Shown here one piece after another: positions 29,971 to 38,232 of a stretch of DNA of 64,000 bases. The notes beneath the pieces are model-generated. The model was not told where the DNA came from. It saw nothing but the letters and a program-made list of their open reading frames with translations, and ran no database searches. The stretch is taken from the NCBI RefSeq assembly GCF_003060885.1, contig NZ_QAIG01000005.1, forward strand, positions 446,983 through 510,982. Reading direction: 5' to 3'. The DNA comes from Pseudomonas sp. HMWF032. Lineage in GTDB: Bacteria > Pseudomonadota > Gammaproteobacteria > Pseudomonadales > Pseudomonadaceae. The number at the start of each line of letters is the position of its first letter. Position 1 is the stretch's first letter. The position numbers and the translations under genes were made by a program.

Positions 29971-30512
29971 TCATGTCTCCTTACACGCTGGCGCACCAGC
30001 CATTCACCGGCAAACAGCAGGCCCATCAGGCCGTAGGCAATCAGCCCGGTATACAGTGTCCACCAGCTCAGCGGCGCCCAGACATTCAGCGCCACCACCA
30101 CCAGACCATTGGCCAGGAAGAACCCGGCCCAGACCTGGGTGACAGTCCGTGTATAGCGTACGGCGACCTCCGGCAACTGCGGCTCGGTCAGGCGCGCCAG
30201 GCGCTCGATCAGCGGCGGGCCGAATTTCAGACTGAGGCCGAACAGCGCCAGCAATAGGCCATTGAGCAGTACCGGATACCAGCGCAGCAGCTCGGGCTCA
30301 CCGGCGAGCCCCAGTAGCAGGCAGAACCCCAGGGCGACGGCGGTCATCCAGCGATTGCCTGGCTTGCCCCATTGGCTCAGCGCACGCACCAGCCACAGTC
30401 CGCCGAGCACGGCGGCGAACAGGCGTGGCGACAGATGCTCCATGCCGTAATACACGGCAAAGGGATAGAGCAGTCCGGCCAGCAGCAGGAGCAGGCCAAA
30501 TAGGCGACTCAT
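29967..30512 (-). CDS. COG4648-type membrane protein (ApeG-like)
   Basis: 181 residues with about five membrane helices (LFGLLLLLAGLLYPFAVYYG, LGGLWLVRAL, VALGFCLLLGLAG, VWAGFFLANGLVVVALNV, LIAYGLMGLLFAGEWLVR). Small proteins of this type are constant members of aryl polyene clusters next to the ACP and AMP-ligase genes. No enzymatic motif is visible. The start codon overlaps the ACP stop by one base (TAATG). Confidence 0.7.
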   Translation of the reverse strand: MSRLFGLLLLLAGLLYPFAVYYGMEHLSPRLFAAVLGGLWLVRALSQWGKPGNRWMTAVALGFCLLLGLAGEPELLRWYPVLLNGLLLALFGLSLKFGPPLIERLARLTEPQLPEVAVRYTRTVTQVWAGFFLANGLVVVALNVWAPLSWWTLYTGLIAYGLMGLLFAGEWLVRQRVRRHE

Positions 30513-30772
30513 TATTCGCTGGCTGGGGCGTTGACCAGTCGCAGCACCGCCTCGACCACGTCACCGACGGTGCGCACTGCCTTGAACTCCTCAGCGGCGA
30601 GCTTTTTGCCGGTCTGGCGTTTGATATGGTCGATCAGGTCAACCGCATCGATGCTGTCGATTTCCAGGTCTTGGTAGAGGTTGGCGTCTGCGGTAATGCG
30701 CTCTGGTTCCAGCTCGAACAGCTCCACCAGGGCATCGCGCAAGGTCTCGAAAATCTCTTCACGGGTTTGCAT
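30512..30772 (-). CDS. Acyl carrier protein (second ACP of the cluster)
   Basis: 86 residues. The phosphopantetheine attachment serine is in LEIDSIDAVDLIDHIK near residue 39. An acidic four-helix ACP pattern and N-terminal EIFETLRDALVELFELEP are seen. It carries the starter or growing polyene chain for the cluster's ketosynthases. Ends one base into the following membrane-protein start. Position fits apeF. Confidence 0.88.
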   Translation of the reverse strand: MQTREEIFETLRDALVELFELEPERITADANLYQDLEIDSIDAVDLIDHIKRQTGKKLAAEEFKAVRTVGDVVEAVLRLVNAPASE

Positions 30773-30783
30773 CGGTGGCGTCC

Positions 30784-31044
30784 TCAGGCGGTCTGTTGCG
30801 ATGACACGAATGCCGCCAGGCTGGCTACGTTGGCAAAGTGCTTGCGGGTGTCTTTGGCTTCGGCGTCGATCTTGATGCCGAAACGTTTCTGGATGGCCAG
30901 GCCGAGTTCCAGGGCGTCTACCGAATCCAGGCCAAGGCCCTCGCCGAACAGGGTCAGGTCAGCAGCGATGTCTTCTGCGGCCATGTCTTCGAGGCCTAGG
31001 GCGTCGATGATCAGGTTCTTAATTTCCAGCTGCAAATCGCTCAT
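30784..31044 (-). CDS. Acyl carrier protein (first ACP of the cluster)
   Basis: 86 residues from the ATG giving MSDLQLEIKN; an earlier in-frame start has no support. The phosphopantetheine serine is in GLGLDSVDALELGLAIQ. C-terminal KHFANVASLAAFV completes the ACP fold. It differs from the other ACP, so the two probably have separate roles (starter loading versus elongation). Overlaps the acyltransferase gene by 26 bp. Position fits apeE. Confidence 0.88.
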   Translation of the reverse strand: MSDLQLEIKNLIIDALGLEDMAAEDIAADLTLFGEGLGLDSVDALELGLAIQKRFGIKIDAEAKDTRKHFANVASLAAFVSSQQTA

Positions 31045-31834
31045 CTTGGGCGAGCTCCTTAATAAAGTGTTGGTGCAGAACATCGTTGAGTTTGCGGGAC
31101 GCAATCGGCGCAGGACCCAGCACGCTGAACTGGTGTGGGTGGATATCCTCGCCTACGCGCAGGCGAATGTGAAAACGACGCGACGGAATGCTGTACCAGG
31201 GCTCGGCCTTGGTCAGGGTGGTGGGCGTCACGCTGATCACCACTGGGGTGACGATGCGCGCACCGCGCAGGGCAATGGCCGCTGCACCACGATGAAATTC
31301 GGGATGTTGCCCCGGTGTGGTGCGCGTACCTTCGGGGAATATCACCAGAGTCTGACCGCTTTGCAGCGCGCTGGCCGCTTCATCGAGCATGTCCATGCTA
31401 CCGCTGTTGCTGATGTAGTGGGCCGCGCGCAGGGGGCCGCGCATGCTCGGGTTGTTCCACAGGCTCTGTTTGACCACGCAGTTGGCATCGCGAATAAAGG
31501 CGATCAGCACCACCACGTCGATCAGCGACGGGTGGTTGGCGATGACCATTTGTCCCGGCTGACCGAGGCGTTCGATGCCTTCGACTTCGTAGGTCAACAC
31601 ACCGCTGCGGTACATAAAGCGTACGAACAGGTAGAAGGTTTTACTCACCACCGCACGAGCACGGGTGCGTCGGGCCAGGCTGTCGCCGGGCAGTAAGGCC
31701 AGTAATGGGAAAATCAGTACGCGCAGCAGCACGCCGCCGATACCGAACAGGCTGAAACTCAGGGCCGTGGCCATCAGCCGCCACCAATACGGTGCGCTAT
31801 AGCGACTCAGGCCTTGTTGCGTGACCAGGTCCAT
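31019..31834 (-). CDS. PlsC-type lysophospholipid acyltransferase (ApeD-like)
   Basis: 271 residues. The catalytic NHPSLID (NHX4D) lies near residue 99 and FPEGTRTTPG near 165, with hydrophobic helices at the N-terminus (LSFSLFGIGGVLLRVLIFPLLALL). It transfers an acyl group, perhaps the polyene from ACP to a glycerolipid-like acceptor. Its start overlaps the operon's first gene by 28 bp and its end the first ACP. Confidence 0.83.
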   Translation of the reverse strand: MDLVTQQGLSRYSAPYWWRLMATALSFSLFGIGGVLLRVLIFPLLALLPGDSLARRTRARAVVSKTFYLFVRFMYRSGVLTYEVEGIERLGQPGQMVIANHPSLIDVVVLIAFIRDANCVVKQSLWNNPSMRGPLRAAHYISNSGSMDMLDEAASALQSGQTLVIFPEGTRTTPGQHPEFHRGAAAIALRGARIVTPVVISVTPTTLTKAEPWYSIPSRRFHIRLRVGEDIHPHQFSVLGPAPIASRKLNDVLHQHFIKELAQDERFAAGN

Positions 31835-32538
31835 TGTCGGCCTTTCCAGTGATGTTGCAGGGTGGTTTGGTCACTGCACAGGGCACGAACCAGATTGAGG
31901 GCATGCGGCCATTCGCTGCGTGCACCGCTGTCTTGGCGAAGATCCAGTTGCCAATCATCACCCGGCGTCAGCAGCAGGCCAACGGCATAGGGGAACGGCA
32001 CGTCATCAATAAACGGTGCATAAAGCGTAGGCGGGGTTTCTTCGGCCAGCACCAGTAGCACGGCCGGTGCGCCGTCACGGAGCATGCCGCAGGCTTCCAA
32101 CATGGCGTTCTCCAGGCCGTCGCCGGCACCGGCAAGGGCTGTCATTTCGCTGTGATCACCGCGCTGAATCGACCACAGGCCGATAATTGCGTTATGTACC
32201 GAGAGGCTGAACTGCGTGGGCGATAGCGGCTCATCGTGTGCCAGATCGGTAAGAATGGTCAGGGTGCGTGGGGTTTCACCGTGACGGCTGACAAACACCA
32301 TAGGCAACTGTGGATGTGCTTCTGCCAGCGGCCAGGCGACGTGAAAGGCCATGCGCGCCAGGCGGCTCAGTCGTCGGCGTTGCATCGCGGGGAGTGCGCT
32401 GACATCCGGTTGTTGGCCGGTATCGACCAGGCGCGAGGGTGTCTGATGCCAGGCGCACCAGTCAGCCGTGCTGTCCAGGCCAGGGGCCCAGGCACGCCAT
32501 TGTTCGATCCGGAAGTGTGTCACGCGGTGGGCGTCCAT
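31807..32538 (-). CDS. apeC: Truncated ketosynthase-like protein, chain-length-factor type (ApeC-like)
   Basis: 243 residues from the ATG giving MDAHRVTHF (a TTG five codons upstream is possible). It matches the short beta-ketoacyl synthase N-terminal-like family (Ketoacyl-synt_2): LPMVFVSRHGETPRTLTIL, then SLSVHNAIIGLWSI, where a ketosynthase would carry the nucleophilic Cys. No Cys is present there, so it should be non-catalytic. ApeC is known to pair with ApeO as a chain-length factor. First gene of the 20-gene operon. Confidence 0.8.
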   Translation of the reverse strand: MDAHRVTHFRIEQWRAWAPGLDSTADWCAWHQTPSRLVDTGQQPDVSALPAMQRRRLSRLARMAFHVAWPLAEAHPQLPMVFVSRHGETPRTLTILTDLAHDEPLSPTQFSLSVHNAIIGLWSIQRGDHSEMTALAGAGDGLENAMLEACGMLRDGAPAVLLVLAEETPPTLYAPFIDDVPFPYAVGLLLTPGDDWQLDLRQDSGARSEWPHALNLVRALCSDQTTLQHHWKGRQWTWSRNKA

Positions 32539-32599
32539 GTCGGCTGCAACCAATCACAGCCCGCATAGAGCTTGGCGGCAGGTGTGGCGAAGTGCTGGC

Positions 32600-32628
32600 A
32601 TTATCCAGACCGCGCGGCTCGTGCGCAA
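32600..32628 (-). promoter_or_regulatory. Predicted sigma-70 promoter of the aryl polyene operon
   Basis: On the minus strand: TTGCGC, a 17-bp spacer, then GATAAT, with the -10 box about 62 bp upstream of the apeC-like ATG. It lies in the 213-bp gap shared with the divergent parA-like gene. No clear operator palindrome is seen beside it. Confidence 0.55.
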
Positions 32629-32751
32629 ATCCATGGCGCAGGCTTCAGACCACTGGCGGCAGAGCAATTGCCGAAAATCTCGCCCTTGTCACGCGGTTTG
32701 CATAGAATTCGGGACCATTTCGGGGTTAATGCGGGATCAGGGAGGTGTTTC

Positions 32752-33522
32752 ATGCGGCGCGTGATCTTCAATCAGAAGGGCGGTGTGGGTAAATCCAGTA
32801 TTGCCTGCAACCTGGCCGCGGTGAGTGCTTCCCAGGGCTATCGCACCCTGCTAATCGATCTGGATGCCCAGGCCAATTCGACCCATTACCTCACCGGCCT
32901 GACTGGCGATGACATCCCCATGGGCATTGCCGAGTTCTTCAAGGGCACGCTGTCGTCTGCGCCGTTCGGCAAGAAGGGCGGCGTGGACATCTACGAAACG
33001 CCCTTTGAAAACCTGCATGTCGTGACCGCGACGGCTGAGCTGGCTGACTTGCAGCCCAAGCTGGAGCAGAAGCACAAGATCAACAAGCTGCGCAAACTGC
33101 TCGAAGAACTCAGCGAAGACTATGAGCGGATTTACCTCGATACGCCGCCAGCGTTGAATTTCTACACCGTCTCCGCGTTGATCGCCGCTGACCGCGTGTT
33201 GATTCCGTTTGATTGCGACAGCTTCTCGCGTCAGGCGCTGTATGGCTTGCTGCGTGAAATCGAAGAGCTCAAGGAAGACCACAATGAGGGCCTGGAGGTG
33301 GAGGGCATCGTGGTCAACCAGTTCCAGCCGCGCGCCAGTTTGCCGCAGCAGCTATTGGAAGAGCTGATCGCTGAAGGGTTGCCGGTATTGCCGGTTAACT
33401 TGATGAGTTCGGTGAAGATGCGTGAGTCGCATCAGGCCTGTACACCGCTGATCTACCTGGACCGCAGCCACAAACTGACGCAGCAGTTTGTCGAGTTGCA
33501 TGACCTGCTTAACGACAATTGA
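32752..33522 (+). CDS. Orphan ParA-family ATPase
   Basis: 256 residues from the ATG at 32752, which follows a strong ribosome site (GGGAGGTGTTTC). The deviant Walker [11 protein letters not shown] lies at residues 7-16, the A' motif [12 protein letters not shown] near 36-47, and Walker [10 protein letters not shown] near 120. There is no ParB-like gene nearby, so it is not the chromosomal parAB pair. Orphan ParA/MinD-like ATPases position proteins or complexes in the cell; the cargo is unknown. The same gene follows this neighbourhood in P. aeruginosa. Confidence 0.88.
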   Translation: MRRVIFNQKGGVGKSSIACNLAAVSASQGYRTLLIDLDAQANSTHYLTGLTGDDIPMGIAEFFKGTLSSAPFGKKGGVDIYETPFENLHVVTATAELADLQPKLEQKHKINKLRKLLEELSEDYERIYLDTPPALNFYTVSALIAADRVLIPFDCDSFSRQALYGLLREIEELKEDHNEGLEVEGIVVNQFQPRASLPQQLLEELIAEGLPVLPVNLMSSVKMRESHQACTPLIYLDRSHKLTQQFVELHDLLNDN

Positions 33523-33537
33523 GCGTTGGCTGTAATT

Positions 33538-33565
33538 AAAAAAAGCTGCCTAGGCAGCTTTTTTA
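33538..33565 (+). terminator. Rho-independent terminator of the parA-like gene
   Basis: Stem AAAAGCTGCC / GGCAGCTTTT with loop TA and T-run, 15 bp after the stop; symmetric enough to work in both directions. Confidence 0.9.
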
Positions 33566-33586
33566 TTGGCTGGTTCAGAGCCTATT

Positions 33587-33703
33587 GAAGATCTCGCGAG
33601 CTAGAGCCGTGCAAGGCGAAAACAGGTGAGGACGCGGAGTGTACTTTTGTACATGAGCATTCCGAACTTGTTTTCAACGCAGCAGGGCCGACGCGCAGCA
33701 GAT
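33587..33703. repeat. Intergenic repeat of a dispersed Pseudomonas-type family
   Basis: About 117 bp between the parA terminator and the usp stop. Contains CTAGAGCCGTGCAAGGCGAA, a GTACTTTTGTAC core hairpin and a tail GCAGCAGGGCCGACGCGCAG. Similar blocks recur between Pseudomonas genes in my memory, and a diverged piece of the tail is found at 13959-13993. Confidence 0.55.
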
Positions 33704-33705
33704 CG

Positions 33706-34506
33706 TCAGCGGACGACGTAGATGTCGCAGGGTGCCTTGTGCAGAAAGTGCTGCGCCAAGCTGCCCAGCAACGCTTGCGACAATGCGCTGCGGCCATGGC
33801 TGCCCAGTACCAGCAGTTCGATATCGTGGCTTTTCAGGCGGGCTTGCAGGCAACGCAGAATGCCGCCCTGTTCCACTGAGTGGCTCAGGGTCGGACCTTT
33901 TTCCGGCAGGTTCTGTGCTTCGTCTTCCAGCAACTGGTTGATCAGTGCCTTCTGTGTGGTCAATTGCGCTTCGACCTGCTTGGGCGTGCCCTTGTCCGGT
34001 TCAAACACATGCAGGGCATGCAGATCGGCACTTTCCGGTAGCAGGCGATAGGCTTGGCCGAGGGCGCTGCAGGCGCACAGGGAGAAGTCGATGGCAGCCA
34101 GGGCGCGCTCATACGGACTGAAATTGTTGCGCGCCACCAGCAGCAGCGGCACCGGGCAGTTGCGCGCAATGCGGTCGAGGCTGGTGCCGGAGAAGAAGTC
34201 GTGGCGCTGGTGATGGCCGCCAAGTACCAGCAGGTCGCAATCCAGCTCGTTGAGCTGCTGCAGGACCACTTCCGAGGGTTTGATGCCGCTGCGGATCAGC
34301 AGCTGGCTGCCGGGCGGGGCGTACTGCGTCAGGCTGCGATCCAGGGTCTGTTTGGCCTGTTCATGCTCCTGGCTACTCTTGCTCGGGTCGAGCACATGCA
34401 GGATGGTCAGTTTGGCGTTGAACTGCTTGGCCAGCTGCGTGGCGCGGCACAGCGCCATATCGGCAGTATCGCGCAGGTCGTGGGCAATAAGGATGTGACT
34501 GGGCAT
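33706..34506 (-). CDS. Tandem universal stress protein
   Basis: 266 residues from the ATG giving MPSHILIAHD. Two UspA domains are joined. The C-terminal one keeps the nucleotide-binding GSHGRSALSQALLGS (G-x2-G-x9-G-S), while the N-terminal one is degenerate there (GGHHQRHDFFSGTS). Such proteins respond to stress and energy limitation in the cytoplasm. An in-frame start 33 bp upstream is less likely. Monocistronic by appearance. Confidence 0.9.
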   Translation of the reverse strand: MPSHILIAHDLRDTADMALCRATQLAKQFNAKLTILHVLDPSKSSQEHEQAKQTLDRSLTQYAPPGSQLLIRSGIKPSEVVLQQLNELDCDLLVLGGHHQRHDFFSGTSLDRIARNCPVPLLLVARNNFSPYERALAAIDFSLCACSALGQAYRLLPESADLHALHVFEPDKGTPKQVEAQLTTQKALINQLLEDEAQNLPEKGPTLSHSVEQGGILRCLQARLKSHDIELLVLGSHGRSALSQALLGSLAQHFLHKAPCDIYVVR

Positions 34507-34594
34507 GGTCGGCGTTCTCCTGCCGATGCATGTCGGCACATTTATTGTGACCTCGAGTCATAGCTGGACTTTTGACCCAGGGCAAGGTCAGGCG

Positions 34595-35038
34595 TCAGCG
34601 CGTGCGTAATTGGTACAAGCCGCGACTCTGAGCCACTACTTCACCACTGTCGTCGGTCAGCTGCAACTCTAAAACGTATTCCGCTTTGCCCTCTTCTGTT
34701 GCCTGTTTTTGCAGCCGCTGGATTTCTTCCTCTGCAAGGTGTGCCTCGACCCAGATATCGCCGCTGGCCGGGCGCCGAAAGCGCAGGTTCATTTCCTTGA
34801 CGATGGGGTAGAAACGCCGGGTATCGAAGCTGGTGAGAAACAACGCACCGCCCGGAATTTCCGCCAGGGTGAACAGTGCGCCGGCGTACATGCTGCCGAT
34901 ATGGTTCTGGTTGCCCGCCAGCGGCATGCGCAGACGGACATGACCCACTTCCAGCATTTCCGCTTTGAGGCCGCTGCGCTGGACAAAGGCAATCTGTTCT
35001 TCGGTGAGCTGGCGCACCAGTTCAAAGGGCATTGGCAT
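34595..35038 (-). CDS. Hotdog-fold thioesterase-like protein (DUF4442/YiiD-C type)
   Basis: 147 residues from the ATG giving MPMPFELV; starts four codons up or two down are also possible. A hotdog pattern is visible: NQNHIGSMYAGALFTLAEIPGGALF holds the central helix, and the strands MNLRFRRPASGDIWVEAHL and LELQLTDDSGEVVAQS follow. Substrate unknown. It lies between usp and trxC without overlap. Confidence 0.75.
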   Translation of the reverse strand: MPMPFELVRQLTEEQIAFVQRSGLKAEMLEVGHVRLRMPLAGNQNHIGSMYAGALFTLAEIPGGALFLTSFDTRRFYPIVKEMNLRFRRPASGDIWVEAHLAEEEIQRLQKQATEEGKAEYVLELQLTDDSGEVVAQSRGLYQLRTR

Positions 35039-35132
35039 GGTTGGCTCCACAGTTATTGTTGTGCAGCCAGCCTAAAGGTTGGTCGTGATTGGAGTAATGA
35101 CCGCGCTGCCGTGGCCTGATTGACCGATCCGC

Positions 35133-35567
35133 TCAAATGCCCTGCTGGCGCAGCCAGCCAAGCAGTTGCGGCAAGGGCAGTGCGCCACTCTGGCGGGCAA
35201 CTTCCACACCGCCCTTGAGCAGGATCAGCGTTGGGATCGAGCGAATGCCCATTTCCGCCGACAGCTGAGGGTTGGCTTCGCTGTCCAGCTTGGCCAGGCG
35301 GCAGTGGCCTTGCAGTTGCGCGGCGGCCTGTTCGTAGATCGGGGCAAAGCTGCGGCAGGGGCCGCACCAGCTGGCCCAGACATCAATCAGCAGCGGCAGG
35401 TCGCCCTTGTTCTGCGCGTCGAAGTTGGCTTGGGTCAGGTCGAAGGGTGTGCTGGGCAGCACTGCCGATTTGCAGCGGCCGCAGCGCGGCGTATCGCCCA
35501 GACGCTCGGCGGGAATACGATTAAGACCGTTGCAGTGTGGGCAGGGGATCAGCAGGGGATTGGACAT
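35133..35567 (-). CDS. trxC: Thioredoxin 2 (zinc-binding)
   Basis: 144 residues. The N-terminal zinc ribbon with CPHC and CGRC (residues 9-12 and 29-32) and the redox active site WCGPC near residue 68 are the TrxC signature. A cis-Pro IPTLILLKGG is present. Reduces cytoplasmic disulfides, classically under oxidative stress. It lies 60 bp downstream of metY on the same strand, so the two sulfur-related genes may share a transcript. Confidence 0.95.
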   Translation of the reverse strand: MSNPLLIPCPHCNGLNRIPAERLGDTPRCGRCKSAVLPSTPFDLTQANFDAQNKGDLPLLIDVWASWCGPCRSFAPIYEQAAAQLQGHCRLAKLDSEANPQLSAEMGIRSIPTLILLKGGVEVARQSGALPLPQLLGWLRQQGI

Positions 35568-35627
35568 GGGCGACTCCAGAGGCGGTTATCCCTTATCTGG
35601 AGTCGCTTGCGCGGATATCAAGGGCGA

Positions 35628-36905
35628 TTAGCGCGCCGCGGCGTCCAGCGCCTGGGCCAGGTCGGCGAGAATGTCGTCGCTGTGCTCAATGCCAATCGAC
35701 AGGCGCACCATGTCGCGCGGTACGCCGGCACGCTCCAGTTCTTCGTCATTCAGCTGGCGGTGGGTGGTCGAGGCCGGGTGGCAGGCCAGCGATTTGGCAT
35801 CGCCGATGTTGACCAGGCGCACCACCAGCTGCAGCGCATCGATAAAGCGCGCGCCGGCTTCCTGACCACCGACAATGCCGAACGAGAGGATCGAGGCCGG
35901 TTTGCCGCCGCAGTAACGTTGCGCCAGTGCATGCTCGGGGTGATCCGGCAGGCCGGCGTATTTCACCCAAGCCACTTGCGGGTGATTTTGCAGGTAATGG
36001 GCGACCTTCAGTGCGTTCTCGCAGTGGCGCTCCATGCGCAGCGCCAGGGTTTCCAGGCCTTGCAGAATCAGGAAAGCGTTGAACGGCGAGAGTGCCGCAC
36101 CGGTGTTGCGCAACGGCACCACGCGGCAGCGACCGATAAAGGCCGCCGGGCCGAAGGCTTCGGTGTAGGTCACGCCGTGGTAGGACGGGTCCGGGGTGTT
36201 CAGCAGCGGGAAGCGCGCCTTGTTGTCGGCCCAGGGGAATTTGCCGGAATCCACCACGATGCCGCCGATGCTGGTGCCGTGACCGCCGATGTATTTGGTC
36301 AGCGAGTGCACGACGATGTCCGCGCCATGCTCGAACGGGCGGCAGAGGATCGGCGTGGCCACGGTGTTGTCGACGATCAACGGCACGCCATGGCGGTGCG
36401 CGGCGGCGGCCAGCGCGGCGAGGTCAACGATATTGCCGGCCGGGTTGCCGATGGATTCGCAGAACACCGCTTTGGTGCGCTCGTCGATCAGCGCTTCGAG
36501 GGCGGCGATGTCGTCATGGGCGGCGAAGCGGGTCTGAATGCCGAAGCGCGGCAGGGTGTGGGCCAGCAGGTTGTAGGTGCCGCCATACAGTTTGGCCACC
36601 GAGACGATATTGTCACCGGCTTCGGCGACGGTCTGGATCGCGTAGGTGATCGCGGCCATGCCCGAGGCCACGGCCAGCGCGCCGACGCCACCTTCCAGCG
36701 CCGCCACGCGCTCTTCGAGCACGGCGTTGGTCGGGTTCATGATCCGTGAATAGATATTGCCGGCGACCTTCAGGTCGAACAGATCGGCACCATGCTGGGT
36801 GTCGTCGAAGGCAAAGGAGCTGGTCTGGTAGATCGGCACCGCCACCGCCTTGGTGGTCGGGTCGGGGCTGTAGCCGGCGTGGATGGCCAGGGTTTCCAAT
36901 TTCAT
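35628..36905 (-). CDS. metY: O-acetylhomoserine sulfhydrylase
   Basis: 425 residues, PLP-dependent Cys/Met metabolism family. VASGMAAITYAIQTVAEAGDN near residue 80 and the PLP-lysine context VHSLTKYIGGHGTSIGG near 205 are characteristic, and the length fits MetY rather than MetZ (~400). It makes homocysteine from O-acetylhomoserine and sulfide. Lies downstream of a TauE-type permease, with a hairpin between them. Confidence 0.92.
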   Translation of the reverse strand: MKLETLAIHAGYSPDPTTKAVAVPIYQTSSFAFDDTQHGADLFDLKVAGNIYSRIMNPTNAVLEERVAALEGGVGALAVASGMAAITYAIQTVAEAGDNIVSVAKLYGGTYNLLAHTLPRFGIQTRFAAHDDIAALEALIDERTKAVFCESIGNPAGNIVDLAALAAAAHRHGVPLIVDNTVATPILCRPFEHGADIVVHSLTKYIGGHGTSIGGIVVDSGKFPWADNKARFPLLNTPDPSYHGVTYTEAFGPAAFIGRCRVVPLRNTGAALSPFNAFLILQGLETLALRMERHCENALKVAHYLQNHPQVAWVKYAGLPDHPEHALAQRYCGGKPASILSFGIVGGQEAGARFIDALQLVVRLVNIGDAKSLACHPASTTHRQLNDEELERAGVPRDMVRLSIGIEHSDDILADLAQALDAAAR

Positions 36906-36957
36906 GCGCGCGTTCCTTCAGGGCAGTTTGAAAGACCCGCAGCATGGCCAAAGCAAG

Positions 36958-36997
36958 AAGGCCCGGTCAATGCGCTGGGGCAATGAAACGGGCCTTT
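36958..36997. terminator. Possible terminator hairpin between the permease and metY
   Basis: Stem AAGGCCCG / CGGGCCTT with a long loop of about 23 nt. T-rich tails on either strand are weak, so function is uncertain. It lies in the 131-bp gap downstream of the permease gene (minus strand). Confidence 0.4.
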
Positions 36998-37036
36998 GTT
37001 AGAACGTTTTATAAGATGCTTATGACGCTACCCGTC

Positions 37037-38017
37037 TTAGCTCAGGGCCTTATATATGTTGTAGGCGCTGATCAGGGTGATCAGGCAACCGACGATGGTC
37101 AGTAGCGTGCGCGCCGACAGCTTTTTGCACAGCAGCGCGGCGAACGGTGCGGCGAACATGCCGCCAAACACCAGACCGGCGACCATCATCCAGGTGTCCG
37201 GTTGGCCGGCGAGGAGGATGAATGAGGCGGCGCTGGTGATGGTCAGGAAGAACTCGGCGAAGTTCACCGAGCCGATCGTGGTGCGTGGGTCGCTACCCGA
37301 TCCGAGCAGGCTGCTGGTGACCACCGGCCCCCAGCCGCCGCCGCCGGCGGCATCGACGAAGCCACCAAACAGCGCGAGTTTGGCCACATGCTTGGGCTCA
37401 CTGCGTTGCTGCTGCACGTGGCGATACGCCTTGCGCAGAATGTACAGGCCCATCAGCAGCAGGTAAGCGGAGATGAATGGCTTCATCACTTCGCCATCGA
37501 AACTGGTGATCAGCACCGCGCCGAGCACGGCACCGATGATCCCGGGCAGCAGCAGGCGCAGAAACAGCGATTTGTTGACGTTGCCCAGCTTGGCGTGGGA
37601 AATCCCCGACAGGCCGGTGGTGAACACTTCGGCGATGTGCACGCTGGCACTGGCGGCAGCGGGAGAGGCGCCAGCACTGAGCAGGAAGGTAGTGGCTGTT
37701 ATGCCATAAGCCATGCCCAGCGCGCCGTCGATGACCTGGGCGAAAAAGCCGACCGCCACCGCGCTCCAGAAGGTCGGGCTGCGCAGGGTGGTTTCGATGA
37801 TCTGCAGGCCGCTATGGCCGTTGTTGTCGCCGAAGAACAGGCGCCAGGCGAGAAACAGCAGCAGGCCGATCAGGGTCAGCGCGGCGAACCATACGGCTGC
37901 TCGCAGTACGGGGTGATTGTCCGGGTGGGTGACGAAGTCTTCTACAGGGGGGAGCCCCAACGCCTGATGCTCGTCATTGAGCGGGCTTGAGCTGAGATCG
38001 AGATTACGAATTTTCAT
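37037..38017 (-). CDS. TauE/SafE-family sulfite/anion permease
   Basis: 326 residues with about eight membrane helices, and two TauE-type repeats with small-residue cores. GFFAQVIDGALGMAYGITATTFLLSAG near residue 95 and GGFVDAAGGGGWGPVVTSSLLGSG near 215 are family motifs. Members export sulfite/sulfoacetate or similar organosulfur anions. Adjacent metY suggests a sulfur link, but substrate is unproven. Confidence 0.85.
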   Translation of the reverse strand: MKIRNLDLSSSPLNDEHQALGLPPVEDFVTHPDNHPVLRAAVWFAALTLIGLLLFLAWRLFFGDNNGHSGLQIIETTLRSPTFWSAVAVGFFAQVIDGALGMAYGITATTFLLSAGASPAAASASVHIAEVFTTGLSGISHAKLGNVNKSLFLRLLLPGIIGAVLGAVLITSFDGEVMKPFISAYLLLMGLYILRKAYRHVQQQRSEPKHVAKLALFGGFVDAAGGGGWGPVVTSSLLGSGSDPRTTIGSVNFAEFFLTITSAASFILLAGQPDTWMMVAGLVFGGMFAAPFAALLCKKLSARTLLTIVGCLITLISAYNIYKALS

Positions 38018-38087
38018 AACTAGGGGCGCGCCTGACAGCGGGTGGTAGAACAGGGCGTAAAACAGGCCGCGAAGATAATCGGCTTTG

Positions 38088-38102
38088 CTTAGAGAGTCTA
38101 AG
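38088..38102. promoter_or_regulatory. Small palindrome in the permease-racemase intergenic gap
   Basis: Perfect inverted repeat CTTAGA-GAG-TCTAAG in the AT-rich 215-bp gap between the divergent permease and racemase genes. It could be an operator. The rest of the gap shows no gene and no confident promoter. Confidence 0.35.
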
Positions 38103-38232
38103 AATGTTTGGAAAGGTTTATATGCCTTTTCGATTTAATAGATAAGGCTGTACCGGCTGCTCTACTGCGCACTGTGCCTGTGCGCCGGACCCGTGGCGGA
38201 TTAGGCTCAAGGCTTTATCGAGTGGAGGTGAT

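Noticed and set aside
32752..33522. Chromosomal parA of a parAB segregation locus
   Set aside because: No parB, gidAB or parS-like site seen next to it.
33587..33703. Small RNA gene downstream of the parA terminator
   Set aside because: No promoter seen; sequence resembles a dispersed intergenic repeat instead.
35166..36749. 527-residue plus-strand open frame over trxC/metY
   Set aside because: Runs antisense through two well-identified genes and the gap between them; Arg/Gly/Ala-rich, no domain.
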